Below are positions 39,113 to 47,800 of a stretch of 64,000 nucleotides of DNA, piece after piece. A program made the position numbers and the translations under genes. Under the pieces are notes generated by a model. That model was given only the letters and a program-made list of their open reading frames with translations. It searched no databases and was not told where the DNA came from. Source of the DNA: Actinomycetales bacterium (lineage in GTDB: Bacteria > Actinomycetota > Actinomycetes > Actinomycetales > Microbacteriaceae); assembly GCA_017308515.1 (NCBI GenBank), contig JAFKEN010000012.1, positions 121,055 to 185,054 of the forward strand, written 5' to 3'. The number at the start of each line of letters is the position of its first letter. Positions within the stretch are counted from its first letter, which is position 1.

Positions 39113-39540
39113 GGCGCCACTGTAGCGGCCCGGATGAGCTCGAGAAGCGCCGCGCCGTAGGCCTCCTCCGCGTCCTCCTTCGCGAACTCGCGGTCGGATC
39201 CCTGGATGCGCACCGTGACGACGTAGCGGGCTCCCCCGTGCTCGCCGACCGGCTCGCGGCGCAGGCCGAGGAAGGCGCCGCGCAGCAGCTCGCGCAGCTG
39301 GTCCTCGCGGGGAAGCCAGAGGGCATCCTCGAGGGCCACCGAGTCGAGCGCCCACTCGGTGGTGCCGTTGAAGCCGAGCACCGTGCCGCTCGGATACCGG
39401 TGCGCCTCGATCGTCATGTCGCTGACCGTGAACACGTCGCCCTCGAAGTCGGGGCCCGAGAGCTGGAACCGGTCGCCCGAGATCGGCGCCCACTGCAGGC
39501 CGGCCGCCCGCAGCTCGGCGGCGAGCCCGGTCGAGATCAT
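39109..39540 (-). CDS. Conserved hypothetical protein between mmuM and hydrolase
   Basis: A 143-residue soluble protein with no recognised domain. It starts MISTGLAAELRAAGLQW, contains DRFQLSGPDFEGDVFTVSDM and VLGFNGTTEWALDSV, and ends with a helix EEAYGAALLELIRAATVAP. Similar small proteins are common in Microbacteriaceae, some annotated loosely as CpaE-like, but no P-loop is present, so that label is not supported here. Both ends overlap neighbours by four bases (ATGA, GTGA), making it firmly part of the three-gene operon. Confidence 0.82.
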   Translation of the reverse strand: MISTGLAAELRAAGLQWAPISGDRFQLSGPDFEGDVFTVSDMTIEAHRYPSGTVLGFNGTTEWALDSVALEDALWLPREDQLRELLRGAFLGLRREPVGEHGGARYVVTVRIQGSDREFAKEDAEEAYGAALLELIRAATVAP

Positions 39541-40454
39541 CGCCCCATCATGGCGGCCATCGCGGCGATCTGCTCGGGGCCGATGCGGCAGCAGCCGCCC
39601 ACCAGGCGCGCGCCCGCCGCGAGCCACGCCGCGACGTCGCTCTCGGCGAGCTCGGCGCTGCCGCGCCAGCAGCGGTTCGCGCCGTCCCACGTCTCGCCGC
39701 TGTTCGGGTAGGCCACGAGCGGCTTCGTCGTCGCCGCGCGGGCGACCTCGAGCGCGCCGGCGACCTCGCCGGGCGCACAGCAGTTGACCCCGACCGCGAC
39801 GATCTCGGGGCTCGCGTCGGCGATCGCGACGGCCTCGCGCAGCGGCTCCCCCGTGCGCAGCGCCCCGTTCTCGATCGTCACGCTCAGCCACGCGGGCACG
39901 CCGAGCCCGGCGAGTTCGGCGGCGAGCGCCTCGACCTCCGCCAGGCTCGGGATGGTCTCGATCGCGAGCACGTCGGGCCCGCTGCCGGCGATGGCCCGCA
40001 GGCGCGGGCGATGCCAGGCGCGCAGGGCGGCGACATCGAGCCCGTAGCGGCCGGTGTACTCGCTGCCGTCGCCGAGCGTCGCGCCGTAGGGGCCGACCGA
40101 GGCGGCGATCCACACCGGGTCGGCGGTCTCCGCAGCGGGCGTCTCCGCAGCGAACGCGTCGCGCGCCTCCCGCGCGAGCCGCACGCTCGCGGCGAGCACC
40201 CGTTCGGTCTCGTCGGCGCGGCCGAGCGCCGCGAGCCCGTCGGCGCTGACCTGGTACGACGAGGTGATGAGCACCCGTGCACCGGCGCGGAGGTAGGCGA
40301 GGTGCGCCTCGCGGATCGCAGCCGGGCCGTCGAGCAGCAGGCGCGCCGACCACAGGTCGCTCGACAGGTCGTGCCCGCGGTCGGCCAGGAGCGTGCCGAG
40401 TCCCCCGTCGAGCAGCACGGGTCCCGCGTGGAGCGCATCGGCGAGGCTCGGCAT
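39537..40454 (-). CDS. mmuM: Homocysteine S-methyltransferase
   Basis: A 305-residue zinc-dependent methyltransferase that moves a methyl group, usually from S-methylmethionine, to homocysteine. Seen: the N-terminal LLDGGLGTLLADRG; VAVGVNCCAPGEV, with the first zinc-ligand Cys; and the pair in LVGGCCRIGPEQI near the C-terminus. This BHMT-like fold and length fit MmuM. First gene of the operon. SMM uptake genes are not adjacent, so the methyl donor is inferred. Confidence 0.92.
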   Translation of the reverse strand: MPSLADALHAGPVLLDGGLGTLLADRGHDLSSDLWSARLLLDGPAAIREAHLAYLRAGARVLITSSYQVSADGLAALGRADETERVLAASVRLAREARDAFAAETPAAETADPVWIAASVGPYGATLGDGSEYTGRYGLDVAALRAWHRPRLRAIAGSGPDVLAIETIPSLAEVEALAAELAGLGVPAWLSVTIENGALRTGEPLREAVAIADASPEIVAVGVNCCAPGEVAGALEVARAATTKPLVAYPNSGETWDGANRCWRGSAELAESDVAAWLAAGARLVGGCCRIGPEQIAAMAAMMGR

Positions 40455-40495
40455 GGCGTCAGGCTACGCGGCGCGCCCCGCGGCCGGCCTCCCCT

Positions 40496-41230
40496 TCAGG
40501 CGCCTCCGGCCACGGGCAGCACGGATCCGCTCACGAACCCCGCCTCGCCCGACAGCAACCAGACGACGGCGCCCGCGACCTCCTCGGCCCGTGCCGCGCG
40601 CCCGAGCGGGAGGGTCGCGCCGACGCGCGCCGCCCGGCCGGGCTCGCCGGCCCGCGCGTGGATCCCGGTGTCGGTTGTACCGGGGGCGACGACGTTGACC
40701 CGCACCCCGCGCGGACCGAGTTCGCGCGCGAGCCCGCAGCTGAGCGCCTCGACCCCGGCTTTGGCGGCCGCGTAGACGACGTACTCCCCTGCCGCCCCGG
40801 TGCGTGCGGCGATCGACGAGATCGACACGATGTCGCGCCGCGCGCCGTCGCCCGTCCAGCGCCGCGCCGCCTCGCGGCAGAGCCGGGCGACCGCGACGAG
40901 GTCGACGTCGACGACGCGGTGCAGGTCATCGTCCGTGAGACCCTCGAGTGCTCCGAGCGGGCCGGTGACGCCCGCATTGTTGACGAGGGCGACGACCTCG
41001 CCCATCTGGGCGGCCTCGTCGAAGAGACGCGCGGGGGCCCCCGCGTCGGTCACGTCGAGCTGCAGCGCCCGTGCCGTGCCGCCGGCCGCGTCGACCGCCG
41101 CGACGACCTCCGCCGCCTCCGCAGGCGACTCGGAATGCGTGAACAGAACCCCCCACCCGCCGGCCGCGAGCCGTTCGACGACCGCCCGTCCGATCCCTCG
41201 GCTGCCCCCGGTAACGATCGCGACGCGCAT
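40496..41230 (-). CDS. SDR family oxidoreductase
   Basis: A 244-residue classical short-chain dehydrogenase. Seen: the dinucleotide-binding VTGGSRGIGRAV near residue 6; LVNNAGVTGPLG; catalytic Ser in DIVSISSIA and Tyr/Lys in YVVYAAAKAGVEA; and the ending SGSVLPVAGGA. The FabG-like pattern suggests a 3-oxoacyl or sugar/alcohol reductase, NADP preference unknown. The start is ATG 41230; the long upstream frame is the antiframe of the divergent LLM gene. Confidence 0.93.
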   Translation of the reverse strand: MRVAIVTGGSRGIGRAVVERLAAGGWGVLFTHSESPAEAAEVVAAVDAAGGTARALQLDVTDAGAPARLFDEAAQMGEVVALVNNAGVTGPLGALEGLTDDDLHRVVDVDLVAVARLCREAARRWTGDGARRDIVSISSIAARTGAAGEYVVYAAAKAGVEALSCGLARELGPRGVRVNVVAPGTTDTGIHARAGEPGRAARVGATLPLGRAARAEEVAGAVVWLLSGEAGFVSGSVLPVAGGA

Positions 41231-41302
41231 GCGGCGACTCTGGCCCGGCAGGCGCGCGGCGGCAAGGGCCGCCCGCCGGAGCCTGGCCCGCGTGCGGGAA
41301 TG

Positions 41303-41315
41303 CGGTCGATGCATC
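41303..41315 (+). promoter_or_regulatory. 13-mer shared with the upstream region of the other LLM gene
   Basis: CGGTCGATGCATC is identical to 36181-36193 and contains the 8-bp palindrome GATGCATC. It lies 17 bases before the likely GTG start, next to TATGTT, which may be a -10 element. Confidence 0.45.
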
Positions 41316-41332
41316 CGTATGTTGTAGGGGTG

Positions 41333-42358
41333 GTGAAGCGCATCGGTTTCCTCTCCTTCGGCCACTGGTCGAACTCGCCCGGATCGCAGACCCGCTCCGC
41401 CTCGGACGTGCTGCAGCAGTCGATCGACCTCGCCGTCGCGGCCGAGGAGCTCGGCGCCGACGGCGCGTACTTCCGCGTGCACCACTACGCGCACCAGCTC
41501 GCCTCGCCCTTCCCGTTGCTCGCCGCCACGGGCGCGAAGACCAGCCGGATCGAGCTGGGCACGGGCGTGATCGACATGCGCTACGAGAACCCGCTCTACA
41601 TGGCCGAGGACGCGGGGGCGGCCGACCTCATCGCGGACGGGCGGTTGCAGCTCGGGGTGAGCCGGGGATCCCCCGAGTCGGTCATCGACGGCTGGCGCTA
41701 CTTCGGCTACGACGCCCCCGAGGGCATGACGATGGCGGATGTCGCGCGCAGCAACACGGAGGTGTTCCTGCGGGCGATCGACGGCGCGCGCTTCGCCGAG
41801 CAGAACCCGCGCCCGATGTTCCCGAACCCGCATCCTGGGCCGCTCGAGATCCAGCCGCAGTCGCCGGGCCTGCGCGAGCGGATCTGGTGGGGCGCCGCCT
41901 CCGACGCGACCGCCGTCTGGGCCGCCGAGCAGGGCATGAACCTCATGAGCTCGACCCTCAAGGTGGATGAGACGGGCGAACCCTTTCACATCCAGCAGCG
42001 CAAGCAGATCGACGCGTTCCGCGCCGCCTGGGCCGAGGCCGGTCACGAGCGCGAGCCACGGGTCTCGGTGAGCCGGTCGATCTTCGCGATCACGACCGAC
42101 CTCGACCGGCGCTACTTCGTCGGCGGCGGCCGGGAGGACTCCGACAGCTTCGGGTTCCTCGACGACTTCCGCGGCGTCTTCGGGCGCAGCTACGCGGACG
42201 AACCCGACAAGCTCATCGAGCAGCTGAAGGGCGACGAGGCGATCGCCGCCGCCGACACCCTGCTGCTGACCGTGCCCAACCAGCTCGGCGTCGACTACAA
42301 CGCCCACGTGCTCGAGGCGATCCTCACCGAGGTCGCGCCGGGGATGGGCTGGCGGTAG
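41333..42358 (+). CDS. Luciferase-like (LLM class) flavin-dependent oxidoreductase, second copy
   Basis: A 341-residue LLM oxidoreductase. Seen: the start VKRIGFLSFGHWSNSPGSQT, typical of one subfamily; AEELGADGAYFRVHHYAHQL; RIELGTGVIDMRYENPLYMAED; and LQLGVSRGSPESVIDGWRYFG. I chose GTG 41333; an upstream ATG at 41309 would add eight residues overlapping the shared regulatory motif. Only distantly similar to the first LLM gene, so the two are not recent duplicates. Substrate unknown. Confidence 0.9.
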   Translation: MKRIGFLSFGHWSNSPGSQTRSASDVLQQSIDLAVAAEELGADGAYFRVHHYAHQLASPFPLLAATGAKTSRIELGTGVIDMRYENPLYMAEDAGAADLIADGRLQLGVSRGSPESVIDGWRYFGYDAPEGMTMADVARSNTEVFLRAIDGARFAEQNPRPMFPNPHPGPLEIQPQSPGLRERIWWGAASDATAVWAAEQGMNLMSSTLKVDETGEPFHIQQRKQIDAFRAAWAEAGHEREPRVSVSRSIFAITTDLDRRYFVGGGREDSDSFGFLDDFRGVFGRSYADEPDKLIEQLKGDEAIAAADTLLLTVPNQLGVDYNAHVLEAILTEVAPGMGWR

Positions 42359-42376
42359 GCGGGCGCGTTCCCGCGC

Positions 42377-42616
42377 TCAGCCGACGCGCACGGTCTTGAT
42401 CCGCGCGGTGTGGCCGCGCACGATCTCGACCCGCGAGCGGGGAAGGCCGAAGTGCTCGGCGAGGGCGCGTTCGACGGCGGAGTTCGCGGCCCCCTCGACG
42501 GCGCGTTCGCGCACCGCCACGATCAGTACGCCGTCGTCACCCTCGACCACGCCGGGGTCCCGACGCACCCCCGGCCGCACCCGCACGCGCACGGTGCGCG
42601 GGGGCTCGGTCGACAC
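42377..42616 (-). CDS. DUF167 (YggU-like) family protein
   Basis: A 79-residue protein matching DUF167. Seen: VRVRPGVRRDPGVVEGDDGVL, then VAVRERAVEGAANSAVERALAEHFGLPRSRVEIVRGHTARIKTVRV, with the family KxxxxxxG-type loop pattern and the EGAAN segment. A soluble alpha/beta fold of unknown function. Start GTG 42616 was chosen because the domain begins there. Confidence 0.87.
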   Translation of the reverse strand: MSTEPPRTVRVRVRPGVRRDPGVVEGDDGVLIVAVRERAVEGAANSAVERALAEHFGLPRSRVEIVRGHTARIKTVRVG

Positions 42617-42789
42617 CGTTCCAGAGTGGCACGAGTAGCCGTGAGTCAGTCCGACCGTCGCGATCCTCGCCCTGACCGGTTCCGCCTCAGGATGAATACG
42701 ACCGCGGTCTCGGGTGCGTATCGCGAATGCGGGCCGGTCCGTGGGAAGCGCCGTCTCTATACGGCTAGCAGAGTTCCGAAGGTCCGCGC

Positions 42790-43071
42790 CTAATTGCGGT
42801 TCAGCAGATCGAGCACGCCAGCCACTATCGCGACGAGACCGAGACACCCCACCGAAACAGACGCGATGCGAATCAAGGCCGGAGATACCCAGCGATACGT
42901 ATCACCGACCCCCTTCGCCTTCCACGCGGCCGTGAAGTAGCTGCTCAGACGCACTGGCGCGAGCAGCCCTGCGGAGCAGGCAGCGACCAGGAGTGCCCCC
43001 ATCATCAATGCGCCCACTAACCGACCCTTCAGCAGACGCCAATTGTCTCTCCGCGTCGCTCCTGCCGGCAA
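42790..43071 (-). CDS. Small two-helix membrane protein
   Basis: A 93-residue protein not recognised. Two hydrophobic segments, LVGALMMGALLVAACSAGLL (residues 18-37) and ALIRIASVSVGCLGLVAIVAGV (residues 65-86), are linked by an amphipathic stretch with WKAKGVGDTYRW. The region is lower in G+C than the backbone, suggesting transfer. Its reality as a gene is likely but not proven. It opens the accessory region. Confidence 0.6.
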   Translation of the reverse strand: MPAGATRRDNWRLLKGRLVGALMMGALLVAACSAGLLAPVRLSSYFTAAWKAKGVGDTYRWVSPALIRIASVSVGCLGLVAIVAGVLDLLNRN

Positions 43072-43224
43072 CGCCGTCGACAGCGCCTCGACGCGTTGAG
43101 TCGTCAGCGCACACTCGAAAGCGAACGCACGCAGAACCGAGGTCGTGCTGAGGTTGACCTAGCGCACGAGAGCCGGAGAATCCGTCGGATCGGCGTCCGA
43201 GCTCGAGCGTCGCCGTGAAACGAC

Positions 43225-43258
43225 GCACTCCCCCCGAGCCGGAGCCCGAGGGGAGTGC
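43225..43258. terminator. Strong inverted repeat in long gene-poor stretch
   Basis: GCACTCCCC at 43225-43233 pairs with GGGGAGTGC at 43250-43258. The 16-base interior can extend the stem with CGAG/CCGAG pairing. It is followed by TGTTGTCG. It may terminate transcripts from the toxin-antitoxin genes or an unidentified transcript. Confidence 0.5.
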
Positions 43259-43600
43259 TGTTGTCGATCGACGCCGCGGCCCGTGATCAGCGGACCGGGG
43301 CCGGGTCGGCGCTCCCACCGCGGGGCCGAAACCCCGGGTGCGCGGGGGTTCGACCCCCGCGACTCGCCGGGTCTCGCGGTGCTGCGGCACGAGTCCGTGC
43401 ACTCCGTGAGACCGTGGCGGGTGGCCGCTCGACTCGCGTGACGGCTCGGGTCCCGCAGGGGGCTCCATCGCCGCCTCACGAACCTCGACATCCGGCCCGG
43501 AGGCCTTCCGTCTCGGTCTGTCGGCCGTTTCGGTAGCAGAGAATCTACTCAGGCTTCACCCGCGCGCAACCCGTCAAGTCTCGCTAGATAGTTGAGGGTC
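43259..43600. other. Hairpin-rich GC-rich stretch without a convincing gene
   Basis: Between the small membrane-protein gene and the toxin gene (43072-43685, 614 bp) no ORF has normal protein composition. The left part holds CGGGG-CCGAAA-CCCCG at 43321-43336 and GCGGGGG-TTCGA-CCCCCGC at 43342-43360, followed by more GC-rich palindromic sequence to about 43510. It could be a structured RNA or the scar of a deleted element. Confidence 0.35.
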
Positions 43601-43685
43601 GAGAGCCATGGCGAACGCCCCGGTCAGCAGATACACGGCGGCGTGGGAGACAACTCGGACCAGGTGAATTGCGGCATCGAGGTCG

Positions 43686-43925
43686 CTACGGCAGAAGGTC
43701 GAGCATCTGCGGTCGCGCTTTCATGGCGTGGATGACGAGTTCGTTTCCGCTATCGAAGACCAGCACGACTGTCTCCAGCAGCCGACCGTGAATGTCGAAT
43801 CCGAGCCGGAGCTGCCTGGCCGGGCTGTCATCATCGAGGTTCTCGATCCAGGTCGCCCAGGTTGCGGCTTGGATCGCGTCCTCGGCATCGACTCCGTGTT
43901 TGAGAGCCGAGGGGTGGACTCTCAC
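43686..43925 (-). CDS. Putative type II toxin
   Basis: A 79-residue protein with a toxin-like pattern: MRVHPSALKHGVDAEDAIQA, then RQLRLGFDIHGRLLETVVLV, and DSGNELVIHAMKARPQMLD. The HAMKAR ending resembles BrnT/RelE-like small toxins in actinobacteria. It overlaps the ribbon-helix-helix antitoxin gene by four bases (ATGA), the arrangement expected for a type II toxin-antitoxin pair, with antitoxin first. The cellular target is unknown. Confidence 0.78.
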   Translation of the reverse strand: MRVHPSALKHGVDAEDAIQAATWATWIENLDDDSPARQLRLGFDIHGRLLETVVLVFDSGNELVIHAMKARPQMLDLLP

Positions 43926-44179
43926 GCCGAGGCCAGCGCCTCGCGGATCACTTCGGAGCGAGACTTGCCTTCACGCTCCGCCAGCGCATCAAGGGCGCTG
44001 ATCTCGTCCGCCGTGAGGCGCAGCGCGATCACCTGAGACGGCTCCGCGCCACGACCAGGCCGACCACGACCCCGCTTCTTCAACGCCGCCACGTCATAGC
44101 CAGCCTCGGCCTCGGCCGCCCAGGCCGCGATCTGCTCCTCGGTGACGGGCGTGCCGTCGATCGTCTCGCGCTCGCTCAT
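43922..44179 (-). CDS. Ribbon-helix-helix antitoxin
   Basis: An 85-residue DNA-binding antitoxin. Seen: a charged N-terminal half, a basic linker (KKRGRGRPGRG), then VIALRLTADEISALDALAEREGK and SRSEVIREALASA, the RHH beta strand and helices. It likely neutralises the downstream toxin and represses its own operon. The AT-rich stretch before its start (GTTAATGTAATACG) is the probable operator-promoter. No strong Shine-Dalgarno is visible. Confidence 0.85.
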   Translation of the reverse strand: MSERETIDGTPVTEEQIAAWAAEAEAGYDVAALKKRGRGRPGRGAEPSQVIALRLTADEISALDALAEREGKSRSEVIREALASA

Positions 44180-44248
44180 GACGTTAATGTAATACGAAAA
44201 GACGGTGGGCGAGGGTCATCGGGCGACCATGTTCGACGACGTCTGAAG

Positions 44249-44324
44249 TGGTGGATCTGAGGGGACTCGAACCCCTGACCCCCTGCATGCCATGCAGGTG
44301 CGCTACCAGCTGCGCCACAGGCCC
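44249..44324 (-). tRNA. tRNA-Ala(GGC)
   Basis: The cloverleaf reads GGGCCTG acceptor 5' strand, D arm GCGC-AGCTGGTA-GCGC, anticodon arm CCTGC-ATGGCAT-GCAGG with anticodon GGC, variable GGGTC, T arm AGGGG-TTCGAGT-CCCCT, acceptor 3' strand CAGATCC, discriminator A and encoded CCA. G3:U70, the alanine identity element, is present. The pair at 4:69 is C opposite A, a mismatch in an otherwise regular stem. Confidence 0.96.
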
Positions 44325-44827
44325 GCAATCTCGAACAATCTCGAGATAATTCCTGATGAGAAGGCTCTTTCTCAACACCAGGACCAATACGTGCTCTCCA
44401 TACTACCGGATGAGTTGGGCCGATCTGTACCGCCCTGGAGTGGGTGAAGTGATGAGTAGATGGTGACCGATCGAGTGCCCGGCGCTGACGCTGCACCCGA
44501 TCCTCGCCTGCTCAGAGATGCACGACCGGGAGATGCTCATCGACTGTGAGTCCCGACGTGATGTAGATCGCTGACTGCCAGTTTGTCGCGGGGCAACGCG
44601 CCCACGCTGCGGCTCAGCATCGACTCTCTGCGACGCACTTCCAGTTCGTCCACGGCGCGGACCATGCGGTCGCGCCTCGACCTTCGCGGGTGATCCACGG
44701 ATCGTCCCGGCTGGTGCGGGTGAATCACACGCACCAGCCTCCATGAGTGCTCGATCGCCGAGATGTCAGCTGCACCTCCTCCTTCGGCGGCGTCTGCCGC
44801 CTGCTCACACACGGAAGAGGAGAGTCA
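44325..44827. other. 503-bp gap before the surface-protein gene, no convincing gene
   Basis: Next to the tRNA 5' end is a direct repeat of CAATCTCGA (CAATCTCGAACAATCTCGAG at 44326-44345) and an AT-richer stretch with the tRNA promoter on the minus strand. The 100-residue minus-strand ORFs here have no recognisable motif. The right end carries GGAAGAGGAGAG, the ribosome-binding site of the surface-protein gene. Confidence 0.5.
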
Positions 44828-47800
44828 ATGTCGTCTGCAATCTTGCCCGGGTCGACCGGGGTCGAAGATCCGCCGAGGAGAACCCGCGTGCGCGCGATGC
44901 TGTCGGTGGTGGTCGCGCTGCTGTTGGCGTTCAGCGGCTTGTTCGTCGCCACGCAGCCCGCGCACGCCGGTACGCGCGGCGTCGGTTACGACATCGGGCA
45001 GGGCTGGCTGGGCTCTTACCAGGCCGATGACGGTCGCCAGGTGTATTGCATCGACCTCGCGCTGAACGTACCGTTCTCCCCTACGTCGGGACCGCAAACC
45101 GTGACCTCCCTCGACTCGCTATCGAGGCAGCAGCTTGCCGAGCTCAACTACGTCATGGCCCGATGGGGCCAGTCGGGGGATCCGAACGTGACCTCGGCCG
45201 TGGCGATGTTCGTGTGGTCGATCGCCGATGCCGGGACCTACAACAGCCATGGGATGAGCGGCGACGCCTACTACGTCGCCCGCGCGCCGAGCGGGGTCCG
45301 GTCGACGATCCTGGGGCTACTGGCGCAGATGCGCTCGGAGGCGCCCGCCTACGCGGTGACTGATCCGTCACTGTCGCTGTCGATCGAGATGGCGGACCAG
45401 TACGCGGGCACGCTGACCGTGGCGGCGCACCCCTCGCATCTGCAGGGCACGGCGAACCTTTCGGGCGCCGTCTTCGACAACGGCGCGACGTCGCGAACGC
45501 TGGGTGCGGGCCAGTTCGGGATCACCGGCACGCCAGCCGACGGGGCGCCGTGGTACGAGATCGGCGTGTCGATGTCGGTCGCGGCTGAGGGGTATGGCGC
45601 GAAGGTCGAGCTGTACACGGCCGGCGCCGGCGAGCAGCGGACGATCGCCTCGGTCGCCGGAGCACCGGGCAACCTGTCCGCCTCGACCCAGACGCCGCGC
45701 ATCGACCTCGACTTCCAGCCGGTCATCGGCACCCAGGTCGCGAGCCGCTTCGTGGACGGGGGCGATGCCTTCGTGGATCTGCTGGCGGTGTCGGTGACCA
45801 AGGGCACCTGGACGATCCTCGACGGCGCCCGCATCCCGATCACCGCGACCGGGACGCTGTACGGGCCGTTCGACGAGCAGCCGGCCGAGGCGGACTCCCC
45901 GCCGATCGGCGCACCCGTCGCCGGGGTCGAGCAGCTCACGCTCGCGGGTATCGGCGACTACACCTCGGCGGGGTCGATCACGGCGCCGTCGTCCGGGTTC
46001 TACACCTGGGTGTGGCAGATCGACAAGGACGCGCAGGGCGAGCTCGGCCGCTATCTGACCGGCTCCTACACGGATCGGTTCGGGCAGGTCACCGAGACCG
46101 CCGTGGTGCCGTTCCAGCCCAAGGCAGTCTCCACGGCGATGCAGCACCTCGCCGAGCCCGGTGACCCGCTGACGGACCGGCTCGTGGTCTCGAGCGCGAA
46201 CGGCCCGTGGCTGAAGGTCGACGGACAGCCGATCCCGGTGATCCTCGAGGGCACCCTGTATCAGGGGCCGGGCACGCGCCCGCCGTCCCAGGAGGCGCCG
46301 ATCGTGCTCCAGTCCGCCTCGAGCATCGCGGTCGATCCGGATGCGGTGCCGATCGGCACCGTCACGGTGACGGCGACCGGTCCCGGGAGCTACATCTCCC
46401 CGGTGGTCACCGCGCCGGCGGCCGGGTTCGTGACCTGGGTGTGGGAGATCAAGAAGGCGTTCCAGCCCGAGTGGGTGCAGCCCTACCTCGCGGATGACTG
46501 GTCGGACGACTACGGGGTCCCGGCCGAGACGACCTCGGTGCGCTGGCCGATCCACACCACCTCGGAGCTGCGCGAGTACAACGTGCACGCCGGCGGGCGC
46601 GCGTTCGACATCGTCACGGTCTCGGGGTTCCCCGCCGACCACGGCGACTTCCACGGCGACGGGTACTGGCTGCCGGACGTCGACGAGCTCGTGCACACCG
46701 TCTATGGTCCGTTCGCCGACGATGCCGTCCTCACCGACGACCTCGACCTCGAGGACGCGCCGGTGCTGACCAGCATCACCACGCCGGCCCGCAACGGGGT
46801 CTACCGCCTCGGCTACGAGGACAGCGACCGGATCACGCCCACCGAGCCGGGCTACTACGTCATCGTCACCAGCTTCACCGGCGACGACCGCGTCCAGCCC
46901 TACACCTCGAGCCCGGCCGACGTACTCGAGCGGTTCTTCGTGCCCCCGGCCCTCCCGCCGGTCACGCCGCCGACCGTGATCACGCAGGCGACCCCGGCGG
47001 CGCTGGTCGGCGAGCCGTTCGACGACACCGCGCTCGTGCAGGGCACCATCCCGGACGGCGCCACCCTGGTGTTCCGCGCCTACGGCCCGATCCCGGACGG
47101 GGAGCCGGCGGTCTGCGAGGAGGCGGTCTACGTCTCCGACCCGATCCCCGTCACGCAGCCGGGCGTCTACCGCTCCGGGACGACGAGCGTCGAGACGGCG
47201 GGCAGCGTCTACTGGATCGAGACACTCTACGACGCCGACGGCGAGGCGCTCGTCGAGGGCAGCTGCGGAGCGCCCGGGGAGACGACCGCGGTGACCGAGC
47301 AGCCGGCGGAGCTGACGGTGACGACCCTCGCGACCCCGACTGTGGTGCTCGGCGAGCCGGCGACCGACACGGCGATCGTCTCCGGCACCGTGCCGGAGGG
47401 GGCGACCGTCGCGTTCGAGGCGTACCGGCAGCACGGCGACGCGCCGAACTGCACCGAGGAGGAGCTCGTCTACTCGGGCGAGCCGATCCCGCTCGACGGG
47501 CCCGGCGACTACCTCTCCGAGCCGGTCGTGTTCGAGCACGTCGGGACGTACTACTGGATCGAGACCGTCCGCGACGCCAACGGCGAGGTCCTCAGCCGCG
47601 GCCTGTGCGGAGCGCCGGGCGAGACGACGACGGTGACCGAGGTTTCCGCGCCGCCTCCGCCGCAGCCGCCCGCCGACAAGCTCGCGTACACCGGAACCGG
47701 GGACTGGATCTGGCCGGTCGGGATCGCCGGCGGGCTGGTCCTGCTCGCCGGTGCCGGTGCCCTCGTGCTCGGGCGGCGCCTGGCGATCGCCCGGGAGCGC

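Noticed and set aside
43342..43360. tRNA T-arm-like hairpin GCGGGGG-TTCGA-CCCCCGC
   Set aside because: Loop and flanks do not complete a tRNA or tmRNA; the T-stem would not pair correctly and no acceptor strand partner is seen.
42377..44179. Direct attachment-site repeats flanking the accessory region
   Set aside because: No repeat of the tRNA 3' end was recognised by eye within the window, so no att site is claimed.
44403..44812. Two overlapping minus-strand ORFs of 90-113 residues before the surface-protein gene
   Set aside because: No recognisable motif, Arg/Ser-rich low-complexity composition, no clear ribosome-binding site.
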